Shown in pieces: positions 54,075 to 64,000 of a DNA stretch of 64,000 nucleotides; position 1 is the stretch's first letter; each line of letters opens with the position of its first letter. The stretch lies in NCBI GenBank assembly GCA_017506865.1, contig JAFCMP010000035.1:1302001-1366000 (forward strand). The letters are read 5' to 3'. A program made the position numbers and the translations under genes. The notes under the pieces were generated by a model. The model made no database searches. It was not told where the DNA came from and was given only the letters and a program-made list of their open reading frames with translations. This DNA comes from Tribonema minus. Its lineage: Eukaryota > Sar > Xanthophyceae > Tribonematales > Tribonemataceae.

Positions 54075-55318
54075 GCCAAGCCCATGCGGTTCCAGTCCTC
54101 GCGCATCAGCTGCATCTGGTGGAAGAGCTGCTTGAGAGGCTGCGCCATCGCCGCGAAGTAGTATGACTTGAGCAGGCTGGCGTCAGCGGAGGACATGTTC
54201 GAGGTGCGCTGCAACGCCTTGAGAAGCTTGGTGGCGAACTCGCGGGGGGTCTGTTGCGGCTCCCAGGGCATGTTTGCGAGCTCCATCATCGCGTCTGCGC
54301 GGCCGCTGGGGTTGTCGTAAAGCTCCTGCATGGCGTCCCATATCGCGTTGTAGGACATCTCCCCGCAGGTGTGTACCTTCTCCTCTCCAGTGACGGGGTC
54401 CTTGCGCACGTTGATGATCGAGTCCTGCTGCTCCGCCGTCAGGCACTTGCGCAGCGCGTAGACCCAATGGCGCGTCGGCACGCGGTTGTACTCGGCAGCT
54501 TGTTCAAACTGCCGGCGAGAGGTCGTGGTGGCGCCGACGTCCAGGGTGATTGGGATCGCCGTAGGGCTGAAGTAGCGCTGCCAGCTAGTGTCTTCGCGCT
54601 GAGCGTCGGGGGGCGCGCTGCTGCTCGTGGCGGGTGACGTGCCAACGGTGGCGCTGAGCAGGGGGGGCGCGTTGCCGCTCGCGACGCCGTAGGGGCCGCT
54701 GGCGCGCGCTCCCATGCCGAACGGGGTAGTGGTCTGTGGGGGCGCGAAGGGAAGGCCCGCGCCGGCGAGGCCGACACCGGGGTCCTCTCGAAGGTCGCGC
54801 GCGTCCCACTGCGCCGCGTCGGCCAGCAGGCGCGGGGCAGTCTCCTGTACGAACTGGTGCAGCGCCGGGGGCCCGGCGCGCTTGGCCTCCAGCAGGTACT
54901 CCTTGATGCGCGTGTAGCGGTGCAGGCGCTCGACGAATAGGTGGTGGTTACGCGAGAGGATCGCCTGCTGCCGTCGCACGACCTCCAGGCGGTGAGCGTA
55001 CTCAGCCTCCTGCCCCTGCAGCAGCGAGAGCTGCAGCTGCGAGGGGTTCGCCACAGGGCTGGGGCGGCTGTTACGACGGTCGCGCTCGACGGCGGCGGCG
55101 CGCTGCTCGGTGTCCTTGAGCTCGCGCTCGGCTACGTGGCAGCTCTCGAGGGTGGTGTTGATGCGTTGATTCAGCGCGCGCTCAAGCTCCTGGACCGTCG
55201 CTTCCAGCTCTGCCGCGGTGGGCACCGCAGTGAGGGAAGGAGGCAGAGTCGTGCGCGTGGCGAAAGGGTCTGGTGCGTGGTAGAAGGGCGCGAAGCCTGG
55301 CGTGAAGGAGGGGTGCGC
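54075..55318 (-). pseudogene. Gag capsid-region protein
   Basis: An open minus frame from the break near 55318 into the mitochondrial insert. A coiled-coil-rich N-terminal part (LEATVQELERALNQRINTTL) is followed by a Gag-like helical region with RRQFEQAAEYNRVPTRHWVY and TPREFATKLLKAL, as in the retrotransposon Gag family. Gag would assemble the virus-like particle. The mitochondrial insert cuts it from its C-terminal zinc part at 53.4 kb. Confidence 0.8.
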
Positions 55319-55783
55319 TTATGAGGCCGGCGGACGAGTGCCGGGGAATGAGACGGGGGACGTCATCTCGGCCGCCTCCTTGACGGCGCATCCCGCGAGC
55401 TGAGCCAGGGCGCCCTCTGGCATCAGCGGCAGGGCGCGTCGCAGCCCTTGCAGTATCTCGTTGAAGTCGGGTTGAGGAGCGGAGGTCGTAGGCGGGACGC
55501 CAAGACCCGCGCCGGAGGGGTCCGTGGAAGCGGGGAGCGACACCGGTGCAGCTCCGGTTGCGGGGGCGGTGGTGGTCGCCGTCACCGCGACAGTCGAGGG
55601 GGCGGCGCTCGACGTCGCTGATGAGGTAAGACCGGCCGACGACGTGAAGAGTTGCGTCGCCGGCTGCTGCTCGGGGGGCACGAGCGCTTGCTGCTGCACA
55701 CCGCCACCGTTGCCTTCGCCTCCCGGGGCCGTTCCAGCCTCCCCGGAGCTGTCCGTCGCCGATCTTGATACGCTATCCGCCAT
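55319..55783 (-). pseudogene. Gag N-terminal segment
   Basis: Starts at ATG 55783 (MADSVSRSATDSSG), the first good start after the leader. Low-complexity Gly/Ala/Ser/Thr composition. It ends at TAA 55319 one frame away from the following capsid region, so a one-base indel separates them. Confidence 0.7.
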
Positions 55784-56434
55784 GATTTTCCTAAGTACTC
55801 CCGTTACGCTTGTTGCAGGTCGCTCTGCATGGCACAGCAATGACAACATGTCCCGTGCATGCGTACGTCAGGCAGGCTCTCGCCCCTCGGATACAGCATG
55901 TTTGACATGATTGCCAAGACACTTTGCCCATGATTAAATCCAGCTGTCAACACCCCCCTCTTTGCAGAAGACGCTGAATCTTCAGTGGGTGTATTGCTGG
56001 GCCTGCATCGGCTATGTAAAATGCCTAGCAGTCATAGCTGGGTAGCAAAGACGTTCCCGGCGTCGTTCAGGCCTGTACGCAGCAGTGTGATCAGTACTAC
56101 TGCGTGCCTTCCTTGTCATGAGGACTACCGCTGTAGCACCCGTTCGACAGTGTCCAGCCGTAAGCGGGTTGAGCGCTCATGCGATGTTGCTACGAGCATG
56201 CATGTCGCGGCTCCAGGTGCAACGTTCTGGGCTCGGCCCTTGATCGCCGCGTTGCATGCCATACAGATCTGAGTTATTCCGTTGCAAACACTGTGCCGCT
56301 ACTCGTCGGGCTAAGCGCAGTAGCAAGCCTGGCATGGTAGTGTGCAACTCATCAATGCAACTTCTCTGGGAGGACGTCACATTGGGTATACGGCGCGCTA
56401 AAAGTGATTCCGCGCTACACTGGTGTTATCCCGA
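55784..56434. other. Untranslated leader of the gypsy-like element
   Basis: About 650 nt between the primer site and the gag ATG. No ORF or repeat is recognised. Confidence 0.55.
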
Positions 56435-56452
56435 GAGTTGGAGCTGAGCCAT
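56435..56452 (-). promoter_or_regulatory. Putative primer binding site
   Basis: In element sense TGGCTCAGCTCCAACTC directly follows the LTR end. The leading TGG complements the CCA end of a tRNA; the tRNA identity is not determined. Confidence 0.6.
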
Positions 56453-56812
56453 GATCCAAAGGGAAAGGCCTCTGGGTTGCTCCATGAGCAGGCCAAGCCC
56501 TTCTGGGAAACAGGAGCTCACTCTCAGGATGTAGGCTAACCACTTGCATGGAGAAAAGGCCACACACCTGGTGTATCTGTGATGGCTCAGCTCCATTGAG
56601 TCCCTGCTGTCCAGCAGCTGGCTAGCAAGAGTGTAGACCCAAGCAAGCCACTGAGATGCTGCCCCAGATTGTTCTGTGCAAGTAGTTTCTGGAACAGTCC
56701 AAGCAAATTCCTAGGAACGGTCCTCAGGTGAACTGGCCTGAAGCACACTTGTACAGTACAGTCAAAGGTGTACACAGCACTTGAACTGCACTGTGACATG
56801 GACTATGTATCA
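56453..56812 (-). repeat. 5' LTR (360 bp)
   Basis: On the plus strand it starts TGATCCAAAG and ends TATCA (TG..CA ends). It is followed by CGTG (56813-56816), the same four bases that border the inserted end, and by R sequence. Confidence 0.9.
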
Positions 56813-58343
56813 CGTGCAAGACTCACGTCGGTGCAGTGCTGTCGTGTGTATGTGGATGCGTGCGCGTGCACAACTGCGAGCATGTGGTTGTGCAGAGTAC
56901 CTAGGTGTGAGTCAAACGCACTTGCTACCTGCACTGACAGGCATTGTTGCTACTTGTACTACTGTTCACAATGGATCCTGCTTTGTGCTGAGTTTCTCCC
57001 GGCCTCCCCAATGTAAGCATGACATACAGATGGACCCACTTGAGGGGCGGTTTCAGCTTCTTAATTCCCCTTCTTCCTGTCAGTGATCTTTCTGCACATG
57101 CATATCCATAGAAACATGTGTGTTGATCAGCACCTGCACACGCGACTGTACACCATCCAATGTTTGCCTGCAGCAAAGCCAGTACATGTGTTCAACAAAT
57201 CTAACTGCACACGTGCCGTCACTGGATCTACTGTACATGCATTGAAGCGACCACCAAACACCCACATTGAAACATGGGGTGACCACATTCATGCCCATTG
57301 TTGGTGCGACATTGTTTGACAAACGCGCCAGCTCCTGTTACATTTGCACTTGACAGCAAGGAACGCTGGCGGCCACAGGGGGCAGGTGCAACACAGGTGT
57401 CTGAAACATTAGAGACACCTGATGTAGAGAAGATGCCTATGTAGGCTCAAAGTGCGGCCAGAGGTCACGGTGTGTGCTACTTGATAGCTCTCCAAGTCAC
57501 ATACGTCTGACTCAGCGTCTCACTTGTTGAGAACTTATCTTACCGTAAGCACCGCACTGGAGATGGTTGCAAGTATGCCACTACTAGCAGCTACTTGATG
57601 CCATCCTGCTCGCTGCAACCTTTCTGGTCGAGCAAGCTGCTACTTGCCCATGAGGCACTGCTCAACCGATGCTTGCAAGCATGCGATTATGCTGCTGACT
57701 GCATTTTGTCGAGCACGCATGTAACCATACAGAACAAGCTGATCATGCAGTGGTAGTGATATCACTCGAGTCTCCTTTACTCAAACTAGCATACAGTACA
57801 CAGTTGGAGGGTGGACCACGCCACAATGCTGTACATATCCACCTTACGCACAGCGGCAGGAGCATACAACAACCTGCAGGCACGTTTCATACATGTGACG
57901 GTGGCGCACTCACGCAATAGCGTCTGACAATTGCTGCAGCATTGCTGTCAAGCAATCCAGACGCAGTTCCACGAAATGCATGCTGGGACCTGAGCACACT
58001 GCGCTGGTTAGACAACACACCATAGACATCAGCACAGCACTTTCCACTGTTCAACAAATATTCTTGTAATTAATACTGCCCACTCAGAAAATATGCTTCT
58101 GTCGCCTCCCACTCTGCACATGCACACCGCCAGCTGTTCTGCCTGAAAATGCCTTAATGCCCTCAGAAATGCGCATGTACGTACCAGGGAAGCGCCCACT
58201 GATGCTGCTTTTCCTGGGAAGCTTCAGAGGCGCCAACACACCACTGTCTCGGCGCGAGACAGAGCACTGATGCGACGCTTAAACTGCTTATGCCCGCCTT
58301 CTTTACACACTCCTCGGGCCAGTCTAAAGCCCTTGTGCTAGCG
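56813..58343 (+). repeat. Repeat R, copy 1, right part
   Basis: Continues R beyond the gypsy insertion and aligns with 61888-63416. It is about 93% alike up to about 57110, then nearly identical to the end at gtgctagcg. Confidence 0.9.
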
Positions 58344-59797
58344 GTACCTGCATTTCAGGTGTCACGCACTTCTAGAAAAATGGCATACTTTACTATTCGC
58401 ATTTTTTTCAGCATGTAGATTTGAAGGCAACAGTTATCTGCAATCGTCAAATATGGCAGAGGTTTGCGAGTCATCTTGCTGCCTGCAGCTAAATTGCGCC
58501 TTGAATCAAAGCTGTCTTCAGACAGAAAGAGGTAAACTGCAGACGGCCTGCAGGCAACGGCTGGTGCATGTTCAGTTGTGGCAACATCGCTGTGCTGCAG
58601 CTGTCAACAACCTTGTGCTGTGCTGCTGTAAAACCTTGTCTTTCACCTACCTTCAGCGCATAGTGTGCTGCTGCTATGGCTAATTTTCTTCCATGTTTGT
58701 CTCACTCTGCAGCTTGCTTGATGAAACCCCTGTTGCCATCCTCACCGCAGCCCCGTTGCGCCTTGATTACAAGCAATTTTACAGTCGCAGTTGTGGCGGC
58801 CAAGTCACTGTGACATTGGCATCATGCGCCGCTTGTGCGCTATGATCAGCCTCAAAGGATAAGTTTGATGCTGTGCCCAGACCTTAATACAGTTGCTTGT
58901 CTGCTTGCTGCCGCAGCGTCTCAGATTAATTCACAACAGGCGACACACAACGCTCAGAGAGCAGCTGGAAAAACAGCTTTATGCTACAAGGGCAGATGAT
59001 GGCATTATGTGCTCTGCAGGGCGACCAGGGTTCTGCATTTATGGGCAAGGAAAGTCAGGCCGCGCTTGTTTGGCTGCGGGTGTGGTGACTGTGTCACATC
59101 GTGCGGCCTCATACTGTACGTGCAATTGCCACAGTCTTAGTTAGGTAGTGGCCAGTATGGTTAGACCCCCTCCCTTGGCCTCCTTCTGCCGTGCAATGGC
59201 ATATGTGGTGTAACCGTAACGCATTGTGCCGCTTCATTATGAGGCGGTTGGCATTGTGGCTGCATCGCATAGTAGTACTCCTGCTGGCACGGGTATGGGG
59301 TTACCTTGACCGGTGCACTATGCTTTCAAACTTGCCGTACACGGTGAGCGAGCGTGCCTCAACTCCTCAACTCCGCGCCCATGCTATCATGAGTGCGATT
59401 TTGCTCTCCGGATAGCTGGGCGAAGGCCAGGGTAACATTGCCCTTGTAATGTTAGGCCTTTTCTCCCCCAGCTTGCGGCATTGTGTCGCCTTCGGGTGGG
59501 TGGCTGGTTGTTGGTGACTCCTTTAGTCTTGGTTCTGTTAGCCTTAGATTGTCAACACATCAATGCATTTCTCTTGCACGTTAGTCACCTCCCTGTGGCT
59601 GCTGCAAGCTTTGTAGTACAACCCTAGGCAGCGAACCCAAAATCGCCATTCCACTCAGAACACTGTTTTTGCGCCGCCTGTGCTTGCGCAGCTTGGCTGG
59701 AAGGGCGCGTGCTAGCGGCAGTGCGTACATGCTGCAGAATGACAGCTGCTAGCAGCGCACGGCCGCTAGCACAAGCCAACATATCTGCGCTGGACAC
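58344..59797. other. Spacer between R copies; possible exons of an unidentified gene
   Basis: A plus frame at 58915-59144 after a CTGCCGCAG acceptor reads RLRLIHNRRHTTLREQLEKQ and then GRPGFCIYGQGKSGRA, which looks coding. A possible upstream exon starts after CTGCAG near 58714 (LLDETPVAIL). I cannot name the family. Confidence 0.3.
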
Positions 59798-62700
59798 AAG
59801 CTAGCTGGAGCTGAGGCTGCTGGAAGGACGTATTTATTGCTGGCGTTGTCGTCGTTAGCGCCCATGAGTCATGGAGGATGAACGATGTCACAAGATAATT
59901 GACACAACAACTTCTGCAATTGTAAGTTTTGCAAACAGTGTAAGGGTACATCATTGAAACTCAATGGTGCACCTGACGGTAGTCTAGTGCCGCTGCCAGG
60001 GTTGCAAATGGCATCACATGAAGGTGGTTTGTTGTGATGAAGCCTGCCTAGAAAATGTGTTTCAAGCTGAGGTTCAACATGTGGCGGTACAGCCGACTTC
60101 AAGTGCTTTGTGTTGAAGTTTCACTCCCAGTAAAACAAACCGCCAAATCCTCGCATGATGGAGGCTCAACTAGCATTTTGCATGCGAGACGTTTTCTCTG
60201 ACGCGCGAAAAGGACAGACAGTTACACCACAGTGACATCATGAACAGGCTCTACTACCTGCATCAGGCCAGTACGCAAGAGGACGTGCAAGTTATTTGAA
60301 GTTAACTTGAAGTTTGCCATCATTTGCCGTCGTTCAGATGTAGAGCAGTTGCTGATTTCCCAGTTGCACTGATGTCATGTGATGTCACTACATCATGAAC
60401 AGCACTGGCTGCCTGCCTGGCTGCTGAGGAGTTGCTTCGGAGTGAGTCTCCCAAGGCAGCAGAGCAGCAGCAGCAGCAGCACGTATACTCTGACTCTGCG
60501 CTTCGACGCAAAGAATGTTTTCAAGCGCGTTGAGGCTTTGAACTGAGAGCGGCAGGCAGTAGGCATCAATGCCGCACCACACTTTGACAGGATCAGTTTT
60601 TCTCCGAATTTGTTGGACTCTGCCTGACTCTGCTCTGCAGCAGAAATCAGCTGGCCTATACCGCCAATGATGGCACAGTAGTGGTCTTCTGCTCTGGCGC
60701 TCCACCAGAATACATGCGACCTGAACAGTGTGCATATATGATAATTTTGGAAGCTTCAGACTCTCATCTCTTCGCATATACTTAAGGCTTCACGCTGATC
60801 ATCTCAGTGATAACCCTATATACATATACCTTCAGTTGAAAGCAGCATGTAGCCGAAGCCTTTGCGCGCACTCTAGCGCTTCGTCGTGGTCAAGCTTATT
60901 GTATATTGTTTGTGCCTCAGTCGCCGTCAAACGTGCTGCTGTTCTTAACAGGGGATGCTGATGCTGGGAGATGATGATGCATGCGTTTTCCGCCAAGCAC
61001 CTACTCTACGTGCTTGCTATGACACCGCCATGTTTCAATATACTTGTATCAAACTTGTCACTCGCACATGTGGAACACCCTGCACGGATCGCCTGTTTGC
61101 TGCTCAGCGTTACACTGCAACTTATTCATCTGGCCATCATCAGCCGCTTTTAATTGCTGGCAATGTTGGCCATGCACCAACCCCGTCTCTGTCAATGCTG
61201 TAATACCAGACATTGGTGCTGCGCATACCTCTTGCTGCAGGACCCCTGACCGCGTGCAAGCGTAATCGTTACTCAACATCACGCCCTACATTGTCATCTG
61301 CAGCCATGGACGCACGTGCCACAGCTCCTGGAGACTACCATAGCAGGCCGCCCGCATCGTCCCCTACCAGCGGCTGCCGCAGTTCGGCGCCGATGAGCTG
61401 CTAAAAACCAGAAGTCACGAACGCGCCTATGACGCTGTTAAATGGCCAACAGATCAGCCTCTAAGGCTTGCCTTATATGCGCTGGTGCCGCAGTTTACTG
61501 GTCAAGCGGCAGGCACTCAGACAGCATCGGAGCTGACTGCTCAGCGTCGGCAGAAGCAACGTGGGTGCGTTGGCTGCTGAGCAGAGTGCGGCAAGAGACG
61601 CGCGGCGCGCCAGTGCTGCTGCTCCAGGCTATTTAAGTTGTATGCAGAGTGGGTTGGTTGAGGAACGTCAACATCAACTGCGGTGTTGGGCGTGAGCGGC
61701 GCAGCGGATCATTGCGCTGTAGAGCGTGCGGGGGGAGGACCAGGTCACGCGCTGTAGGCTCTGGGAACGTAGGTATGAATGCAAACACGGGGCCGTGCAT
61801 GTTGAGCTGTGACGTGCCGTCCTTATGTTGCTGCAGTGGTGAACATCGCGACTGCAAGAAGACGGCGCGTGGCACGCACTGACGGCGCGTGCAAGACTCA
61901 TGTCGGTGCAGTGCTGTCGTGTGTATGGGGATGCGTGCGCGTGCACAGCTGTGAGCATGTGGTTGTGCAGAGTACCTAGGTGTGAGTCAAGCGCACTTGC
62001 TACCTGCACTGGCAGGCATTGTTGCCACTTGTACTACATACTGTAGTAGATCCCGCTTCGTTGAGTTTCTCCCGGCCTCCCCAATGTAAGCATGACATAC
62101 AGATAGACCCACTTGAGGGGCGGTCTCAGCTTCTTGATTCCCCTTCTTCCTGTCAGTGATCTTTCTTGACATGCATATCAATATAAACATGTGTGTTGAT
62201 CAGCACCTGCACACGCGACTGTACACCACCCAATGTTTGCCTGCAGCAAAGCCAGTACATGTGTTCAACAAATCTAACTGCACACGTGCCGTCACTGGAT
62301 CTACTGTACATGCATTGAAGCGACCACCAAACACCCACATTGAAACATGGGGTGACCACATTCATGCCCATTGTTGGTGCGACATTGTTTGACAAACGCG
62401 CCAGCTCCTGTTACATTTGCACTTGACAGCAAGGAACGCTGGCGGCCACAGGGGGCAGGTGCAACACAGGTGTCTGAAACATTAGAGACACCTGATGTAG
62501 AGAAGATGCCTATGTAGGCTCAAAGTGCGGCCAGAGGTCACGGTGTGTGCTACTTGATAGCTCTCCAAGTCACATACGTCTGACTCAGCGTCTCACTTGT
62601 TGAGAACTTATCTTACCGTAAGCACCGCACTGGAGATGGTTGCAAGTATGCCACTACTAGCAGCTACTTGATGCCATCCTGCTCGCTGCAACCTTTCTGG

Positions 62701-63416
62701 TCGAGCAAGCTGCTACTTGCCCATGAGGCACTGCTCAACCGATGCTTGCAAGCATGCGATTATGCTGCTGACTGCATTTTGTCGAGCACGCATGTAACCA
62801 TACAGAACAAGCTGATCATGCAGTGGTAGTGATATCACTCGAGTCTCCTTTACTCAAACTAGCATACAGTACACAGTTGGAGGGTGGACCACGCCACAAT
62901 GCTGTACATATCCACCTTACGCACAGCGGCAGGAGCATACAACAACCTGCAGGCACGTTTCATACATGTGACGGTGGCGCACTCACGCAATAGCGTCTGA
63001 CAATTGCTGCAGCATTGCTGTCAAGCAATCGACACGCAGTTCCACGAAATGCATACTGGGACCTGAGCACACTGCGCTGGTTAGACAACACACCATAGAC
63101 ATCAGCACAGCACTTTCCACTGTTCAACAAATATTCTTGTAATTAATACTGCCCACTCAGAAAATGTGCTTCTGCCGCCTCCCTCTCTGCACATGCACAC
63201 CGCCAGCTGTTCTGCCTGAAACTGCCTTAATGCCCTCAGAAATGCGCATGTACGTACCAGGGAAGCGCCCACTGATGCTGCTTTTCCTGGGAAGCTTCAG
63301 AGGCGCCAACACACCACTGTCTGGGCGCGAGACGGAGCACTGATGCGACGCTTAAACTGCTTATGCCCGCCTTCTTCACACACTCCTCGGGCCAGTCTAA
63401 AGCCCTTGTGCTAGCG
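59798..63416 (+). repeat. Repeat R, copy 2 (uninterrupted, empty site)
   Basis: A 3.6 kb unit bounded by GCTAGC at both ends. The bases at 61888-61891 (cgtg) are the intact equivalent of the gypsy insertion point in copy 1. No common ORF is kept between the copies. It may be a non-autonomous element or a segmental duplication. Confidence 0.88.
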
Positions 63417-63534
63417 TAATGACGCATCTAGCCAGCTGCTGCAACTTCAACTTTCTGCTCTGCTGCACTGCTGCTGCTGCTGCTGGCCGCTGGGCTACTG
63501 CTGCTGATCCGCGTGAGCATGATGCACAGCGCTG

Positions 63535-64000
63535 CTACACACCCACTTGCACCTCTGGCCCGCAGTTGTCGTCGTAAAGTTTGGTGACCTTCTCGATCCA
63601 GACCACCACCGCCCCCCTGTGGTGCTTGCGCTTGGCGGCCTCGAGGCACATGGTGCGCTTCCATGGGCAGCGCACGCCATCGGGCAGGGAGCGCACGTAC
63701 CGCAGTACCTTGAGATGCCCCCCCTCAGCCGCCGCAAGACAAGTCGTGCGGTCCCAGGGCAACCGCGGTCACGGCACCACCTCAGCGTTTGCAGGTGCCC
63801 GCTGCCCGCTGCGGCGCTGCACGCACTGGTCGTCAGGGGCGCGCCAGCGTTGACAGCTACCGTCAGCATGTCGATGTCGCCCCTTCCGGCGGCGGCAGGT
63901 GGTCGTGCCTGCCAGCAACGCTTGCACCATTGTGGAGGCAGCGGTGTTGACACCCAATCTTCGTGCACGCTGTCGAGTGGCCTCAGCAAAGTGCAACTGC
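63535..64000 (-). pseudogene. Ankyrin-like repeat protein, C-terminal part with frameshift
   Basis: The minus strand reads AAGRGDIDMLTVAVNAGAPL and AAAGSGHLQTLRWCRDRGCP. After a one-base shift near 63760 it continues DRTTCLAAAEGGHLKVLRYV, CPWKRTMCLEAAKRKH and a non-repeat tail to a stop at 63535. Adding one C at the ccctggg run would restore the GCPW motif of the repeat, so either the gene is broken or a base is missing in the sequence. It runs off the right edge and is related in style to the sequences at 35.7-37.6 kb. Confidence 0.65.

Larger units (their letters stand above)
43418..56812 (-). mobile_element. Ty3/gypsy-like LTR retrotransposon carrying a DNA methyltransferase
   Basis: Order on the minus strand: LTR (56453-56812), primer site, gag, [mitochondrial insert], Gag zinc motif, DNA methyltransferase, protease, reverse transcriptase, RNase H, [nested LINE], integrase, chromodomain-like and Tudor-like segments, polypurine tract, LTR. 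Integrase lies after RNase H, as in Ty3/gypsy. The target duplication is CGTG. Disabling changes: a frame break in gag near 55319, the mitochondrial insert, a TAA between PR and RT, a frameshift in RT, a stop in RNase H and the LINE insertion. Without the insertions the element would be about 11 kb. Confidence 0.92.

Noticed and set aside
56537..56812. The 277-bp direct repeat as the whole LTR
   Set aside because: It lacks a TG start; including 56453-56536 gives TG..CA ends and a CGTG duplication, and the missing part of the other LTR is found inverted.
1..64000. CRISPR arrays, tRNA, rRNA or bacterial operons
   Set aside because: No regularly spaced repeats, no tRNA-like cloverleaf noticed, and gene structure is clearly eukaryotic with introns.

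Overview
This window reads as nuclear DNA of a green alga. The left 21.6 kb carries intron-rich genes with GT..AG introns of about 100-1500 nt, including a secreted sugar-dehydrogenase-like protein and a mitochondrial pyruvate dehydrogenase E2. The rest is mostly eukaryotic retroelements, and there are no operons or ribosome binding sites. An AT-rich insert inside one element is joined mitochondrial DNA (cox2 and nad5 pieces). Both pieces use TCA as a sense codon, and cox2 appears mitochondrially encoded. That argues against a Scenedesmus-type mitochondrial code, where TCA is stop, and against a Chlamydomonas-type genome, where cox2 is nuclear. I cannot name the species.

Layout. 0.4-7.9 kb, minus: ten phase-consistent exons of a glucose/sorbosone dehydrogenase-like protein. 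8.7-14.7 kb: three copies of a short degenerate repeat. 10.4-12.2 kb (perhaps to 13.5 kb), minus: a cysteine-bearing surface-type protein with a hydrophobic C-terminal tail. 17.3-21.6 kb, minus: the N-terminal half of dihydrolipoamide acetyltransferase. 21.8-35.5 kb: a giant palindrome made of two near full-length, GC-rich non-LTR retrotransposons placed tail to tail. 35.7-37.6 kb: a second, older inverted duplication, made of ankyrin-like sequence. 37.6-41.4 kb: satellites and weak ORFs. 41.4-63.4 kb: two direct copies of a 3.6 kb repeat R. The first is split by a Ty3/gypsy-like LTR retrotransposon; the second preserves the empty target site. 63.5-64 kb, minus: a frameshifted ankyrin-like gene end.

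Main discovery. The gypsy-like element (43.4-56.8 kb, minus) carries a complete C5-cytosine DNA methyltransferase domain between the Gag zinc motif and the protease, in one open frame with both. The integrase is followed by a chromodomain-like and a Tudor-like segment. Retrotransposon-borne cytosine methyltransferases are known from dinoflagellates and charophyte algae. This copy has that architecture, with an unusual PCV in place of PCQ in motif IV and a degenerate motif X. The LTRs are nearly identical over their collinear part, yet the copy is broken by frameshifts, stops, a mitochondrial DNA insert, a nested 5'-truncated non-LTR element and a small inversion across its 3' LTR junction.
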